Shown here piece by piece: positions 33,298-44,308 of a DNA stretch of 64,000 nucleotides. The notes beneath the pieces were generated by a model, which was given only the letters and a program-made list of their open reading frames with translations, did no database searches and was not told where the DNA came from. A program made the translations under genes and the position numbers. Each line of letters opens with the position of its first letter. The stretch's first letter is position 1. The stretch covers positions 144,467,705 through 144,531,704 of the forward strand of contig CM019824.1 in NCBI GenBank assembly GCA_009763385.1, given 5' to 3'. Source of the DNA: Coix lacryma-jobi var. lacryma-jobi. Taxonomy: Eukaryota > Streptophyta > Magnoliopsida > Poales > Poaceae.

Positions 33298-36283
33298 TGT
33301 CACACCCAATTTTAAGAACAAAATTGAATGCAATAACTCATGTGTGCCCAGAGATCAATCGCACACATAAGCCACAAAATTAAGAAGTACCATCACATAT
33401 GTTTATTACATAGCGAATATTATTCAAAGTCTTTACATAGCAGCGGATAAATAAAGTGTCTCTCGCGGTAGCTCCATCACAGGGAAGATGACTGGTTGAC
33501 AGCAAGACTAGAACTCTTCAGGGAAGTCGTCGTTACCATAGCAATCTGTTACCCATCCGGGATTTTTATCCAAGTAGAAAGAAAATAAACAAGCATAAGT
33601 ACATCTCGTACTTAACAAGTGTAACATGGGGTTCATGAGGCTCAAATAAGGCTGACACTGGTTAGACTGCGGTAGCTTTTAGTTGGCACAATTTTAGCAT
33701 TAGATAGCATCAATAATATCCATCCCAATTAAACATGTGATCAAAGTGAATATGAAACCATAGAAAGAGATAGCAATATCACATTAAAACATTATTAAAG
33801 CAACAACTATACCATAAGAATTCCAGGTCGCTCGTAACCGTGAGCACGGCTGATATATCAGTTTTACACTCTGCAGAGGTTGTACACTTTACCCGATGAG
33901 TCGTGATATCCAGATGCCCGGGTTAATTACTCCCATAACACTTCCGAGGTGAGCGGGCAGGATACACGCAAAGCCTTTCAAAGGTTCGTCTAACAAGTTA
34001 GGGCCGCTAGGTCTTAAGGCAAGGGGAAGAAGGGTCTCTCAACCTTGCGGCACGCAGGCAAAGTGAAAGTAGCCGCCCTAAATCCAGCTCGTCAAGCGCC
34101 TTATGCGCCCTTTCGGGTAACCTCTAACAAGCTAGAAAAGGTCCTTATACTGAGCTAAGGTCAGAGCCATATAACTCCCATGGTTGCACTGTTGTCCCGG
34201 GTGATCCCTTATAGTAGCTCCTAAACCATGTTGCTATAAAAGCCAATTTTACCAAGTTGCATATATCATTATAATTCAGATTCACATGATCAAAGTTTAA
34301 TTTGAGCACTAGCATAGTTCTACCCAATGCATACCAAGTTTAACAAGGCACAAGATCAACAACTAGGATATGTCTAAATAGGCATCAAGGTAGACACATG
34401 CATATGATGTTTAAAGTGATTTATGGTTATTAGGACATCAAGGAGGATCCCATGCTATACTTGCCTGATTCAGCGAACTCTGGTTGCTCTTGGTTGTCGT
34501 AGAAGGGTTCCTGATCACCAGCGTATGTATCACCGTCTATACTCGATTACCACATCAACACACAATCATCGGGACAACAATCATGCAAAGCAAACAAGCT
34601 ATAATTAGAACATTACACCAACAGCAAGAAAATAATATAAAAAGTTTGGAAACAGAAACTACGATCCTTCACGATCACATAAACGCAAAGATCACGAAAA
34701 ACGGAATTATAACGCGGAAGTTATGAGCTAAACCAGTTACAAAACCTTAGTTAGTAGATTAAACCTAACTCAAATTTTAAGTACTGAAAACAGTATAGAT
34801 TTTCATGCAGATAGATAGATCTTTTCGAAACGAATCTAACGCAACTTGAACGGACTAAATCGGACTAAAAACGTAGAAGTTATAAGCATTTGAAACTGGT
34901 GGCAAAACTGTAAATAAATCGAAATTGAATTTTGAATTTATCTGATTTAAATCGAATATCAGATTAGATTGGACTGCGCCTCAATTTGGAAGAAACGCAG
35001 GGGCTTAGAAGAAAGTTTTCGCAGACACAGAGCACAGTGCTCAAAAGGACGGCGGGTTGAGGCTCGAAAAATTGTAATGGCCTTTCTGTAAAATGACCGG
35101 CGAAGGGGTACCGACTGATGGAGATCGTCGATTCCCAGATGGACGGCTCAGATTAGTTCTGGGAGGGGCTGGCGGCGCTGTGTCGCCGGAGAGGAGAGAG
35201 TGCGGCGGCGCCATGGCCGGAAAACGGCGGCGCGGATCGGGATTGCTCGATAGAGCGGTAGAGACCTCGGGAGTAGGTCCAATCGAAAGAGGAGATCAAA
35301 GCGAACTCACCCGAGGTGATGAGGGCGTCGGTGAAGTCTCTGTGACGGCGGATTGCACGGCGGGGCGGACAGCGGGGGCTCTGCAACGACGGCGAGGGAT
35401 TAGGGCACTAAAACGAAGAGGAAAAAGAGGGGAAATCACTCGGTTAGCTTCGAGAGATCAAGAAGAAGCTCTAGGAACCTCTTGTGAGCACTAGAACTCG
35501 GTGAAGCGTCGGGTCGACGGCGGCGGATCTTCGGCGGCCGCGGAGTTCGTCGCGGGAGCGAATTAGAGCACGAGAGCGTGGGCTTTCCGCGTGAGAAGAG
35601 GCGGCGGGTTCCTGGGGATCTTATAAGGGGGTTGGCTTGACCAATTTGGCAAGCGAGGCCGCGTGCCCTGGATTGGAGTCGGGTTCGGCTCCGGAGTCCG
35701 CCATGGACACGAGCAAGAGCAAGGGAGATGAGACGCTGACATGCGGGGACGCGCGGTCAGCGACGGGAGAGCGACGGCGCGCTGCGCGCAAAGCCAGGCT
35801 GGGCCGGGGCAGATGGCCCATGCGGGCGAGAGAGAGGGGAGAGGGCGCCGGTGGCCGACGGCCCAAGGGAGAAAGGGACGGGCGCTGTGCGCGGGGGAAA
35901 TCGGGCCGGCCGAGTTGGGCCGCGCGGGGGAAAGAAAGGGGAGGGAGGCAGGCCAGCGAGAGGAAGGGAGCGGGCCGGCCAAGCTGGCTCGGGCCAAAAG
36001 AGAGGAAGGAGGAAGAGGGAGAGGGAAAATGGTTTTCCAATTTCCAAAACTGATTTTCAAGAATGAATTTGAAATCCCTTTGAATTCAAACAAGTTTTGA
36101 GCAAAAACCAATCATCACAAAAATAAGATATGCACTAGCATGTATGCATCAACATGATCTTTGGCCTAGGATTAATTTTAGCTTTTGTAAATAATTTATT
36201 AACTAGGTTCTATGCAACACATAAAATGCATAATTAATTCATATTGCCTATTTTCAAATTGATGCAAATTTTGGGATGTTACA
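33298..36283 (-). mobile_element. Solo LTR, TGTRACA type, 2986 bp
   Basis: Plus-strand ends are TGTCACACCC and GGGATGTTACA, near-perfect inverted termini. The 5-bp duplication AAAAT is present at 33293-33297 and 36284-36288. There is no internal domain. The minus orientation follows from similarity to the plus-oriented LTRs at 22741-25565 and 25577. The part 35093-36050 is GC-rich with overlapping open frames on both strands, including proline-rich ones. These lack any known domain and I read them as composition artefacts of the LTR. Confidence 0.88.
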
Positions 36284-37526
36284 AAAATGCACGCAAGGAA
36301 GATGGGAAGGTACTGTAGCTACTCTACAGTATGCAGCTACTGTTCACCCTTTTTTTCTTCCTTATAAATCTTGCAAAAATTGTATCTTCATAATCCGGAC
36401 TCCGAACAATGCATATGACTAGTCAAAAGGAATGTGTTCGACGAGCTCTACGCATCTATGGTCTTCGATCATCCATCCGGGTGATGCATAAAAATTCATT
36501 TTTTACCACTCATTAAAACTCCCGTTGAACCATTTGCCATTTTACGCTTTCTAACATACAAAACGTATTTTGGGGTATTACAAAGGTCCTCCTTCTACAC
36601 CTATAAACGGAGAGTGGACTACAAAGGACTCAACGGGAGTGTCACATCCGCAATCTACAACATGATCCAGAATATAGAGAGTATTCACAGATAAATCTTG
36701 TATAAGCACCACACTTACACCATCAATATCACTTTATCCTACAGCCGTTAGAATAAGAGCTTTGCGACCATATGCATAAACAGGAGAATAAACTAACTAT
36801 ACTAAACATGTAATCAAAGTAGACAATCGACATAGTAAATAAGAACATAAACAATATAAGAACTAATGTCGATACGATTGTAGCAAACACACTGAAGTAG
36901 TAAGATAGAAAAGAGAGAGGGGTATAGATAACCATTCCGGCCACGATCTTGACAAGATCGGGAGTCCAAGCTCTGCTTGCCTCCCTCTAGATCTACTCTA
37001 AGTAGCTAAGCTCTAAAAGAAGAGTCTAAGAACTAGGGTTGATGCTCTGGAGACTTGATCTCTCAAATGACTTAGGGTTTCTTTGAGATGCTTCAGCTAG
37101 GGGTCTAGGGCCCTGTATTTATAGCCCTAAGGAAGCAATGACAGCCCTTAGATCAAACCGACCTTGGCAATGACTTAGATAAGTTCTAGGGTTCCGTAGG
37201 GAACTGCCTTTTGAAGGAGAGACCACCGGGTGGAGACACTTGGCCGGCCGGCCCCAACTGGCAGCCTCTCGACCTCTGCTTTGGTGTGGTACCCTCTGGA
37301 GTCTTCTAGAATGTAGTAGGGTAGATTTTGTCACCACCAAGTCTTGTATTATTTGATGTTTAGGTCCTCCATGATTGCTTTTCTGATTAACTCCTATAGA
37401 AACAGAGAATTCACCAAAACTCATGGAATTTGTTAGTTTAACCCCTAGATCTATGTTGGTGATCACAAATGTGCCCTTAATCATATTTATTCTTTATATA
37501 AAAATGGTCGTTAACTACCATCAACA

Positions 37527-38270
37527 CATGTGCACCACACACTCCTCATACTCATCCTCCTCCGTGACACGTACCTCAGAACGAGCAAACTCGAGGTCCT
37601 TAAGCGCTACAACTAACTTCTTGTTGTACTCCTTACGCTCTCTAGTTGTGCGCCTAAGTAGTTTGTCCTGACTAAGCAAGGTGGCATTCATTGTCTCAAG
37701 CTCAACGGAAAGACGGTCGCCGATAGAGGAGGTTGATACCTCAGAAGATGTGTCATCACCGCCGGGAAGCTCCTCCGTGCGAGTGTTCGCCTCCTCGCTC
37801 AGTGCCTTGGTGCAGTATCCTCTGGAGGTGGAGTTGCTGAAGAAGAACAGGCCGTTGAAGCAGTCCTCCGTCTTCCTCTCGGACTCGTCATCGCTATAGG
37901 GAGCATTGCGATTGTCGGAGTCGTCATCGAGGTCGCTGATCGATGCGAGAAAAGCACGTTCTTGTGCCTTGGCCTTCTTGTAGTACTTCTCCTTGAGGGC
38001 CACCTTGTTGAACTTACCCTTGGTCTTCTTCTTGTCAGCGGTGTACTCACGCTTGTCCTTGCGCCTAGAGTAGTTGAACTTACCGGGAAGACCTTGTCCC
38101 TCTTGGGGTAGTTCGCGACGAAATGGTCGAGGTCGCCACATCCGAAGCATCCATCCTTTGCGCCACCACACTGGTTGTTCAAGCAGTTGTTGTGAAACCG
38201 CAAAAACCGGTTGATGATGAACGCAAGCTCGTCATCGCCTAGCACCTCCAACTGTTCCTCCGTCATTTAA
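37527..38270 (-). pseudogene. Copia gag fragment of relic E
   Basis: On the minus strand, VTEEQLEVLGDDELAF is followed by a zinc knuckle CFGCGDLDHFVANYP, whose last Cys has become Tyr. After a frameshift come a Lys-rich stretch and a coiled-coil-like part (LLSQDKLLRRTTRERKEY) that match the gag of B and D. The gag is cut at 37527 by the Ty3 LTR. The N-terminal half is mostly lost: only about 245 bp remain between this and the PBS, against about 760 bp in B. Confidence 0.85.
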
Positions 38271-38514
38271 AGCAAAGAAGACAATGCAAAAGATGGGCCT
38301 TGGCATTCATGTTGTGCTGGTCAATCTGGATCTGATCCACGCGAGTCGCAAGAACCTCATAGTTCGTAAAGAATTGATGTTGTTGAAATAAGCACGCAAC
38401 TGAATCTTCCAATAAGGGTAATTCGTTCCATCAAAGAATGGTGCCTTGCCTGAACCACACTCCATGTCGCCTTCATGGATCTGGAACCAATTCAGGTGGA
38501 AAGATCTTTAACCC
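38271..38514 (-). pseudogene. Collapsed gag N-terminal region of relic E
   Basis: Contains the gag start region. On the minus strand a FFDGTN(Y)-like stretch lies near 38430, and GACATGGAG near 38465 marks the former start. Internal sequence is deleted compared with B and D. Confidence 0.6.
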
Positions 38515-38526
38515 GCTTCGATACCA
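38515..38526 (-). promoter_or_regulatory. Degenerate primer binding site of relic E
   Basis: Plus-strand GCTTCGATACCA, complement of TGGTATCGAAGC. It differs slightly from the iMet-type TGGTATCAGAGC in B and D and sits 2 bp from the LTR end, as in them. Confidence 0.75.
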
Positions 38527-38528
38527 AT

Positions 38529-39760
38529 TGAAGAACCAAAAAAAGGCGACCGGAGGGGGGTGAATGGGAGCCTCAAATTTCTTCTCAGAAATAGATAGCC
38601 TCTGTCCTAAATTCAAACCCTAAAAGCAAAAATCGCTCAACATGATGTCCACGACCCAAATGATTGGGTGGATGTTTCCTTGGAACACCGGGGGACACCA
38701 CAAAACTCCCTCGCCCTAGTTCACACAAGCCAACTAGTGTCTGGGTGAACTTTGGGTAACCTCAACCTACCCCAAGCAACGTGAGAGGGATTTAGGCTTT
38801 TCGGCAAAGCAGGAAGCTCGATCTCTGTAAAGCACGGAAGTTGGGAATCCAACACAAAAGTCAGATCTCAAAACGGAAGCCAAACACAAAAGCTACGGAT
38901 GAAAATGCGCAACTTCAATGAGCATCGGACTCACCTAGCGTTCGATGCCCAACATCGGACGCGTCTAATATGAAATGGTCTGATCTGGGACCTTACTGCA
39001 TGGACATCAGACAAATGAACAGTGATACTTCAACATCTGATGCAGCGTCCGATGCTGGTCAAAGAGACCTCTTACCTGGTCAACGTCTGATGCCTGTCTC
39101 CCTCACGCATTTGATGCCAAGTGAGTGTTTTTGGAACCTCACCGAGTGACCATCGAACGCTGGACTATAACATCTAATGCTCCAACCCGGAGCGTCCGAT
39201 GCCACGTACAAAACTGGACAGTACGTGGAAGGCATCGAACGCGCGTCCGATTCCAAGAACTGCAGCGTCTGATGCCCCCAATGCAGTGTAGTTCTTCCAC
39301 CGATTCGACCCGATCTCCCTCAAATCAAAAGCACTTGGGCTCAAACTTTGTGTGAGGGGTCACAACCAGGTTAGTGAGCTACTCCTAAGGTATCATGGCT
39401 CGAACATAATTGCAAATTGGTGAATCAAAGAAATTCGGTGGATAGAGGCAAAACGAGATCCAAAACAAAATTCGCCCGATCTGTGTGCTCGTGAGGAATT
39501 ATAGAAAATCCTTCAGTGGAAAGATGACTCTCATGATGTAGCACAAGATGGTTCAAACATATTTTCAATCCATCCCTTGAAACGAGAGATCTCGTGAATG
39601 AGCCAAAGAGAGAAAACAAAGAACACGAAGAACAAAACGCAAACTCAAAGATTTCAGCAAAATCCCCAATGAGGAGACAAGGAAATTACGGTCTCCTTTC
39701 CTGAAATCAAGATACACAGAAGAATGATTGCCATCTCTGCGGATCACAAACATAGACATG
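38529..39760 (-). mobile_element. 5' LTR of copia relic E, truncated
   Basis: The plus-strand start TGAAGAACC and the following GCGACCGGAGGGGGGTGAATGG match the 3' ends of LTRs A, B and D. About 38924-39275 holds diverged CATCGGACGC/GCGTCCGATG motifs like D. Homology fades near 39760, before the hairpin-array region, where a Ty3 LTR end follows, so the U3 half is missing. Confidence 0.8.
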
Positions 39761-40059
39761 ACCGAACGCACTGCTCGACAGCGATCAGATGATAGCCGAG
39801 TGAGTCCGGTCACTACTCGGAGAGTTCATGAGTTGACCGAACACGTTTGTCTCTCCCTGACCCTAGCATATAAACTAATGGTCACCATTTTTGGTCCTTC
39901 ATTAATTATATGTACATTAGTTTATACCAACAAGCATTTCTAGCACCATTCCCGGGGAACGGTAGCTGAGTGAACTTCAAACCTAGCTTAACCTTGTATC
40001 ATATACCTTTTACCTTTTTATCCTTTTTATCATGGATCCATAATCTATGCCTATCTACT

Positions 40060-40857
40060 TATACACTTTACCAACAAGTGCATGTGGACCACCAGAATCT
40101 TCCAAGCCTATCTGAGCACCTGGTTTTGAGTTGCGACCCTCGTTTAATAAAAATGGTTCAGGAAAAATCTTTTTCGGGCAAAGATGAAGAAAACCCCTAC
40201 GATGAGTTTGATCAAACCTGCGCATGTCTGCAAATTTTAGGTATGTCAGACAAAACCCTATAATGGAAGCTCTTTCCTTTCTCTTTGATAGGAAAAGCTA
40301 AACATTGGTATAAACTCACTATAGGGAGTAGACAAGGAGATTGGGAAGCCCTATGTTCCCACTTTTGCCTACAAATCTTTCCCATCTCTATAGTAGTCAG
40401 CCTCCATTTAGAGCTTCTAATTTTTAATAAGAAAAAAGAAGATGAATCTTTGGGAATGGCATGGGAGCGTTTTAATTCTCTTGTTAATATTGGTCCTAAC
40501 CTTACCATTCTAGACCTTATGCTTCTTCAACACTTTTATATGGGTCTTAATAGGGAAACCTCAAATTTTCCTAACATAGCCTCAGGAGGTTCATTCTTAC
40601 ACACCTATCCTAGTATAGCTTTCCTTACCAAAATCATCGAGAATGATCCTAGAGAAATAGAGGCATCCCTAGATGAAGAGTTTTTGATAACTGAGCTAGA
40701 ACCTTTTGCGAGCCCTTCACAAACCTCAGCTATCCCAAATCCTGAACCATTGAAAGAGGAGGAAGCTCCAATTTTAGATCTTGAGCTTGAATTCAAGGAT
40801 GAACTTTTTGATGAATATGGAAACACCTCGAATTACCACACCAAAAGAAAGCCATAA
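40060..40857 (+). pseudogene. Ty3/gypsy gag of element H
   Basis: One frame reads DPRLIKMVQEKSFSGKDEEN, WKLFPFSLIGKAKHWYK, AWERFNSLVNIGP and LLQHFYMGLN, the retrotransposon gag pattern also seen in element G. A TAA stop interrupts it at 40261-40263, and the frame then continues to a stop at 40857 after an acidic stretch (LEFKDELFDEYGN). The start codon is not clear. Confidence 0.85.
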
Positions 40858-40935
40858 ACATCTTGGAAGATTGCTACCCAAAAAAATTATTATCCTTTCG
40901 AGGAAGCTTTTCTTAAAGAAACTACGAGGAAGCTA

Positions 40936-41300
40936 GTGCCCATCATGAGTAATGAATGGTTAGAAGAGTCAGAGCTTTCCTCTGATGTGATTCAATGTCA
41001 AATCAATAAAGTCCCTTTTGATGCTCTATATAATCCAGTTTTGAGAGTTAATATCATGTCTGCAATCTTCGCTCAAAATTCACTAGAAGACATGCCTTTA
41101 GCCCCAACAACAAAGATGTTGATAAGTATTTTAGGACACATTCTTCCTAGTTTGAGAATTATGTATGTCCCACCTATCTGAGTAGGAGAAGCCAAGGATG
41201 ATCATCTAAGCTTTTATATGTTTAATATCTAGAGTTTGACCTGCTGATAGGACAACCTGTAGAAAGACTTATCCATGAAGGACAAATAGGAAAGTTGCAA
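40936..41300 (+). pseudogene. Protease-region remnant of element H
   Basis: After SNEWLEESELSSDVIQCQIN the catalytic region is degenerate: LYNPVLRVNIM stands where an aspartic protease motif with D-x-G is expected. With several stops it reads on to EFDLLIGQPVERLIHEGQIG near 41236-41290, a conserved tail in this family. Non-functional. Confidence 0.65.
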
Positions 41301-41304
41301 TGTT

Positions 41305-42005
41305 CCAAGTTTCATACTTGTGTGCAGGAAGGATGCGTTCTGCCTGTGCCGTCGTCACCGCTCGTGCCGTCCAACACCGTTGGTCCCCCTCTCTTCTCCT
41401 TCGGTATTTTGCTGGAGGTCGAAGGGAGTGAGGATCCATTGTTTTCAATAAGTTTTGCCTAATAGATCGAGTCCTTAGGGTTAATATCTCTCTCCATGCC
41501 AAATTTCTTGGTATCGAAGTTTTGTGTCCTCTTTTTCCTCCTCTCCAGTTACGGTGAAGAGGAAGAGTGGAATCGTCTTCTCCATGGCGGCCCCATTGAA
41601 GATGAGGGCGTTAATTTTGATGTCAGCATCTTCATCGACATGACGACATGGAGGCTTTGGTTTCCGAACGATGACATGAGGCATCTTCTCCGTTTCGCTG
41701 TGGTTAGATCTAGCTATGATGAAGGATTGGGGAGAATAAGTTTTAGATCAGTCTTCCTCAATTTTCGGTGGCAGAAAGAAGACACCAGAAAGAAGTTCCT
41801 TATTTTTGACTACAGGAATGTTGGCCATCATTCGTTGGACATATGTTCTCAGGGCATTATTTGCCGAGTGTTTGCCTGTGTGGTCATCCATACTGCAAAG
41901 CATCTAACAGGTTAGCTTTTGAGTTGTGATATCTACAACATGGGTATAATTCTGTAATTCATAGTGCTTGAAACGTGTTGATGTACCCAGCTATCATAAT
42001 ATTTT
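41305..42005. other. Foreign gene-like insert within element H
   Basis: About 700 bp that interrupt the Ty3 coding order between the protease tail and the pol N-terminus. It is less AT-rich than its surroundings. One plus frame (41496-41915) is open for 139 codons, with splice-like borders CTCCTCTCCAG near 41540-41550 and AACAG/GTTAGC at 41910. One minus frame (41481-41684) is open too (FLFTVTGEEEKEDTKLRYQE). I do not recognise either product and cannot tell the coding strand. No clear target duplication was found. Confidence 0.45.
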
Positions 42006-42600
42006 TTTCTTTTGTTTAAAAAACTTTAAATTATCTATGCCTATCTCCCACTCTCTAAATTTTGAGACTGAACCGAGTCCCAAGAAAGATCTAATAAAAG
42101 AGGTCAAGGTCGCATCTCTCAAAGAATTCATTGAACCCAACCTTGAAGATGATGCCCAATTCTTCATAGAAGAGGAAGACGAACATTTCACGAAACCCGA
42201 ACCTCTAGATGAATAACTAGAGCAACCTAAACCCTCCATTGACCTTAAACCCCTGCATTCTGATTTTAGGTATGTTTTTCTCAATAATTACCAGGATTCT
42301 CGTGTGATCATAAGTGATAAACTTTCTTAGGAAGAAACCCTTCGCTTAATAACTATCCTAGAAAAGTATCCTTCTAGTTTTGGCTACTCACTCTAAGACT
42401 TCAAAGGAATTTGCCCTGCTCTCTACACACATCTTATTTATCCCTATAGATCCAAATTCTATACCTTCTAGGGAGCCATAATGTAGTCTTAATAACGTGA
42501 TGAGAGAGGTGGTGAAGAAAAAAGTTTTGAAACTATTGCACGCCAAGATCATTTACCTTGTGTTGCATAGTGTTAACAATGGATTTTGGTCAACATTGAG
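42006..42600 (+). pseudogene. Pol N-terminal and RT start of element H
   Basis: The frame SLNFETEPSPKKDLIKEVKV is followed by an acidic part. Then, with stops, comes LHSDFRYVFLNNYQDSRVII, DFKGICPALYTH and the first RT motif VMREVVKKKVLKLLHAKIIY (near 42495-42560). These are conserved at the start of plant Ty3 Pol. The sequence ends abruptly near 42600, before the catalytic YVDD motif. Confidence 0.75.
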
Positions 42601-44308
42601 AAGATGACAGGTGGACCCAACGAGCAGTGAGAAGAGCATTCGGCAGACGGCCAAGCGGTCAGTTAATTTTCAGAGTTTCGACAACTACCTGTGCGGTCGG
42701 CTATTTTACAAGGGTGTGACTCCATTCGGGAAATAGATATGGCAAGGGAAGCCGATCACAAGGATAATCGACCATGGTCGTGACAGATTAAACGAGTATT
42801 CAAGAATTAGAGGGGTCTGATCTCATTGGCCAGGAGTTGGATTTGGTGGCGTTGTGATGTGGCAAGCAAGCAAAGAAGGAAATTTAAATATAAATATATA
42901 TAAAGCATGCACGTCTCGACGTCCAGTTCTATATTTGGCATGAATGGCTTCACGATGAAGGAAAGGCTAGAAGACGACCCTACATGTTCGGCTATACATA
43001 TACGTATACGTAATTAGCCAATTACAACTAGCCGGGCATGAACCGTACGACTAGCTTGAAGACCAGTTCAATGGAAATATTATTACCCGTTTGACAATTG
43101 ATAATGAAAAGAAAATAGGAAAGAAATCAATGGTTTGTGGTGGAAGGGGCAAGTGCAAAACGTATATGGCCGAAGCTATTTCCGTGTGAAACAAGCAAGG
43201 GACCAGATTCGAAGGATTGGTCAGCAATTACGATATCACGTATCCATCTAGGATCCTTACGTACGTACGTAAGCATGTCATATAATATTTCCCTTTATTT
43301 TAGATGTTATTAGGTAAGTCCCTTCAGGACTCTTATCTGCCCAGGGTATAAATATAAACCCTTGGCTATTGTAAAAAGTGTTCACAACCATATCAATACA
43401 AACCGGCCCCGTGCCACCTTCGAGTCCTTAGTCGTGTCGTCGAGTTCTTCGAGAGGAATCATCGATCCGTCGACCTCCGTAAGTCCCGACAACCTTGTTA
43501 TCATGTCTAGTATCATGCGGTGGATTTAGATATGATGCAAGTAGTCTTGTTTGTTTTCAATGGTCGTGCGGCGGACCTTTGTTAGCGATCAATAAGTCTT
43601 TGCTTATGCTTGGCCTATGGGTAGATACCGTGCGGCAGGCGTTTATTCATATGTTTAGCAAAAGCGAGATAGTTATCGGCTCTATTAGATTTGGCAAGAT
43701 CTAGTAGATTCATCAAGTTATCATGTGTTGCATGGTTTATTTAATCTTGTAACACTCTCTTGCCCAATCTAGATTGATCTTTGTTCGGCCTCGCTTTACA
43801 AGTTTACTTGTGTTCCAATAACTGCATGATCATGATGGCCGAATTAATTTCCAATCTAGATTGTTACATGTTGTGGGTTCATGCATATCAATTACGTTTG
43901 AGCTTTGATAAAACTAGGTATCGTGTGGCAGATGCAGGTTTTAGATTGGTTTAATCATGTTTGTTTGTATGTTCCTTCTTCATGGACCCTAACTCGGCTA
44001 GCTTGCCGAGCTTGGTTAAGCTTGCACGAATAATGAGTATTTACATATCTGTTCGGATATATACATGCTTTTAGCTTCTTATTATAAGATTGTATCATGC
44101 GGTGGATTGATCTAATTGTAAGAAGTGGTGTAGACTTGTAGCAAGTAGTATGATATGGTGTATTAGCTTCGCATGGGTTTATGCTTGACGGGTTTATGAG
44201 GACTAGACGTGCGGCAGACTAGTTGGATTAACCTATGCATGTGTTGTTTGAATAGATTTATATTTACAAGTTACCTGTTTATAATTCATTATGTATTGAT
44301 GATGTCTT
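42601..44308 (+). mobile_element. LTR of Ty3-like element F, left part
   Basis: Noncoding sequence with a promoter box TATAAATATAA (about 43347) and a CCATATCAATACAAACCGG start-like region downstream. The phrase ATCATGCGGTGGATT occurs twice in its later half (near 43510 and 44095). It is interrupted by copia element B at the GTCTT duplication (44304-44308) and continues at 53023. The left border near 42605 (TGACAGGTGG) is a guess. Confidence 0.5.

Larger units (their letters stand above)
30045..37526 (-). mobile_element. Ty3/gypsy LTR, minus strand, interrupted by a solo LTR
   Basis: Read minus, it starts TGTTGATGGTAGTTAACG at 37526 and ends GGAGTGCCAACA at 30045. Near its end are GTGACGCTAAGG and TCCTGGCGCC, the same arrangement as the end of the element G LTR. 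A CCGCAAGCGCACAGATAATT phrase near 30267 also matches. Without the nested 2986-bp LTR and its 5-bp duplication it is about 4.5 kb. Copia gag lies on both sides, but the flanking 5-mers GTCTC (30040-30044) and CATGT (37527-37531) do not match. A 46-bp tandem duplication is at 31501-31592. No protein domain is seen, so it is probably a solo LTR or recombinant remnant. Confidence 0.7.
39761..42600 (+). mobile_element. Decayed Ty3/gypsy element H
   Basis: An LTR 3' end finishing ...ACCAACA at 39932 is followed by a degenerate Asp-type PBS (39940-39958, TAGCACCATTCCCGGGGA), a broken gag, a protease-region remnant, a foreign insert, the pol N-terminal region and the beginning of RT. The rest is missing; F sequence follows. 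The order is that of plant Athila/Tat Ty3 elements. Confidence 0.8.

Noticed and set aside
35563..36111. Proline-rich 182-codon frame on the minus strand and overlapping plus frames
   Set aside because: They lie inside a solo LTR, overlap on both strands in GC-rich sequence, and show no domain or splice context.
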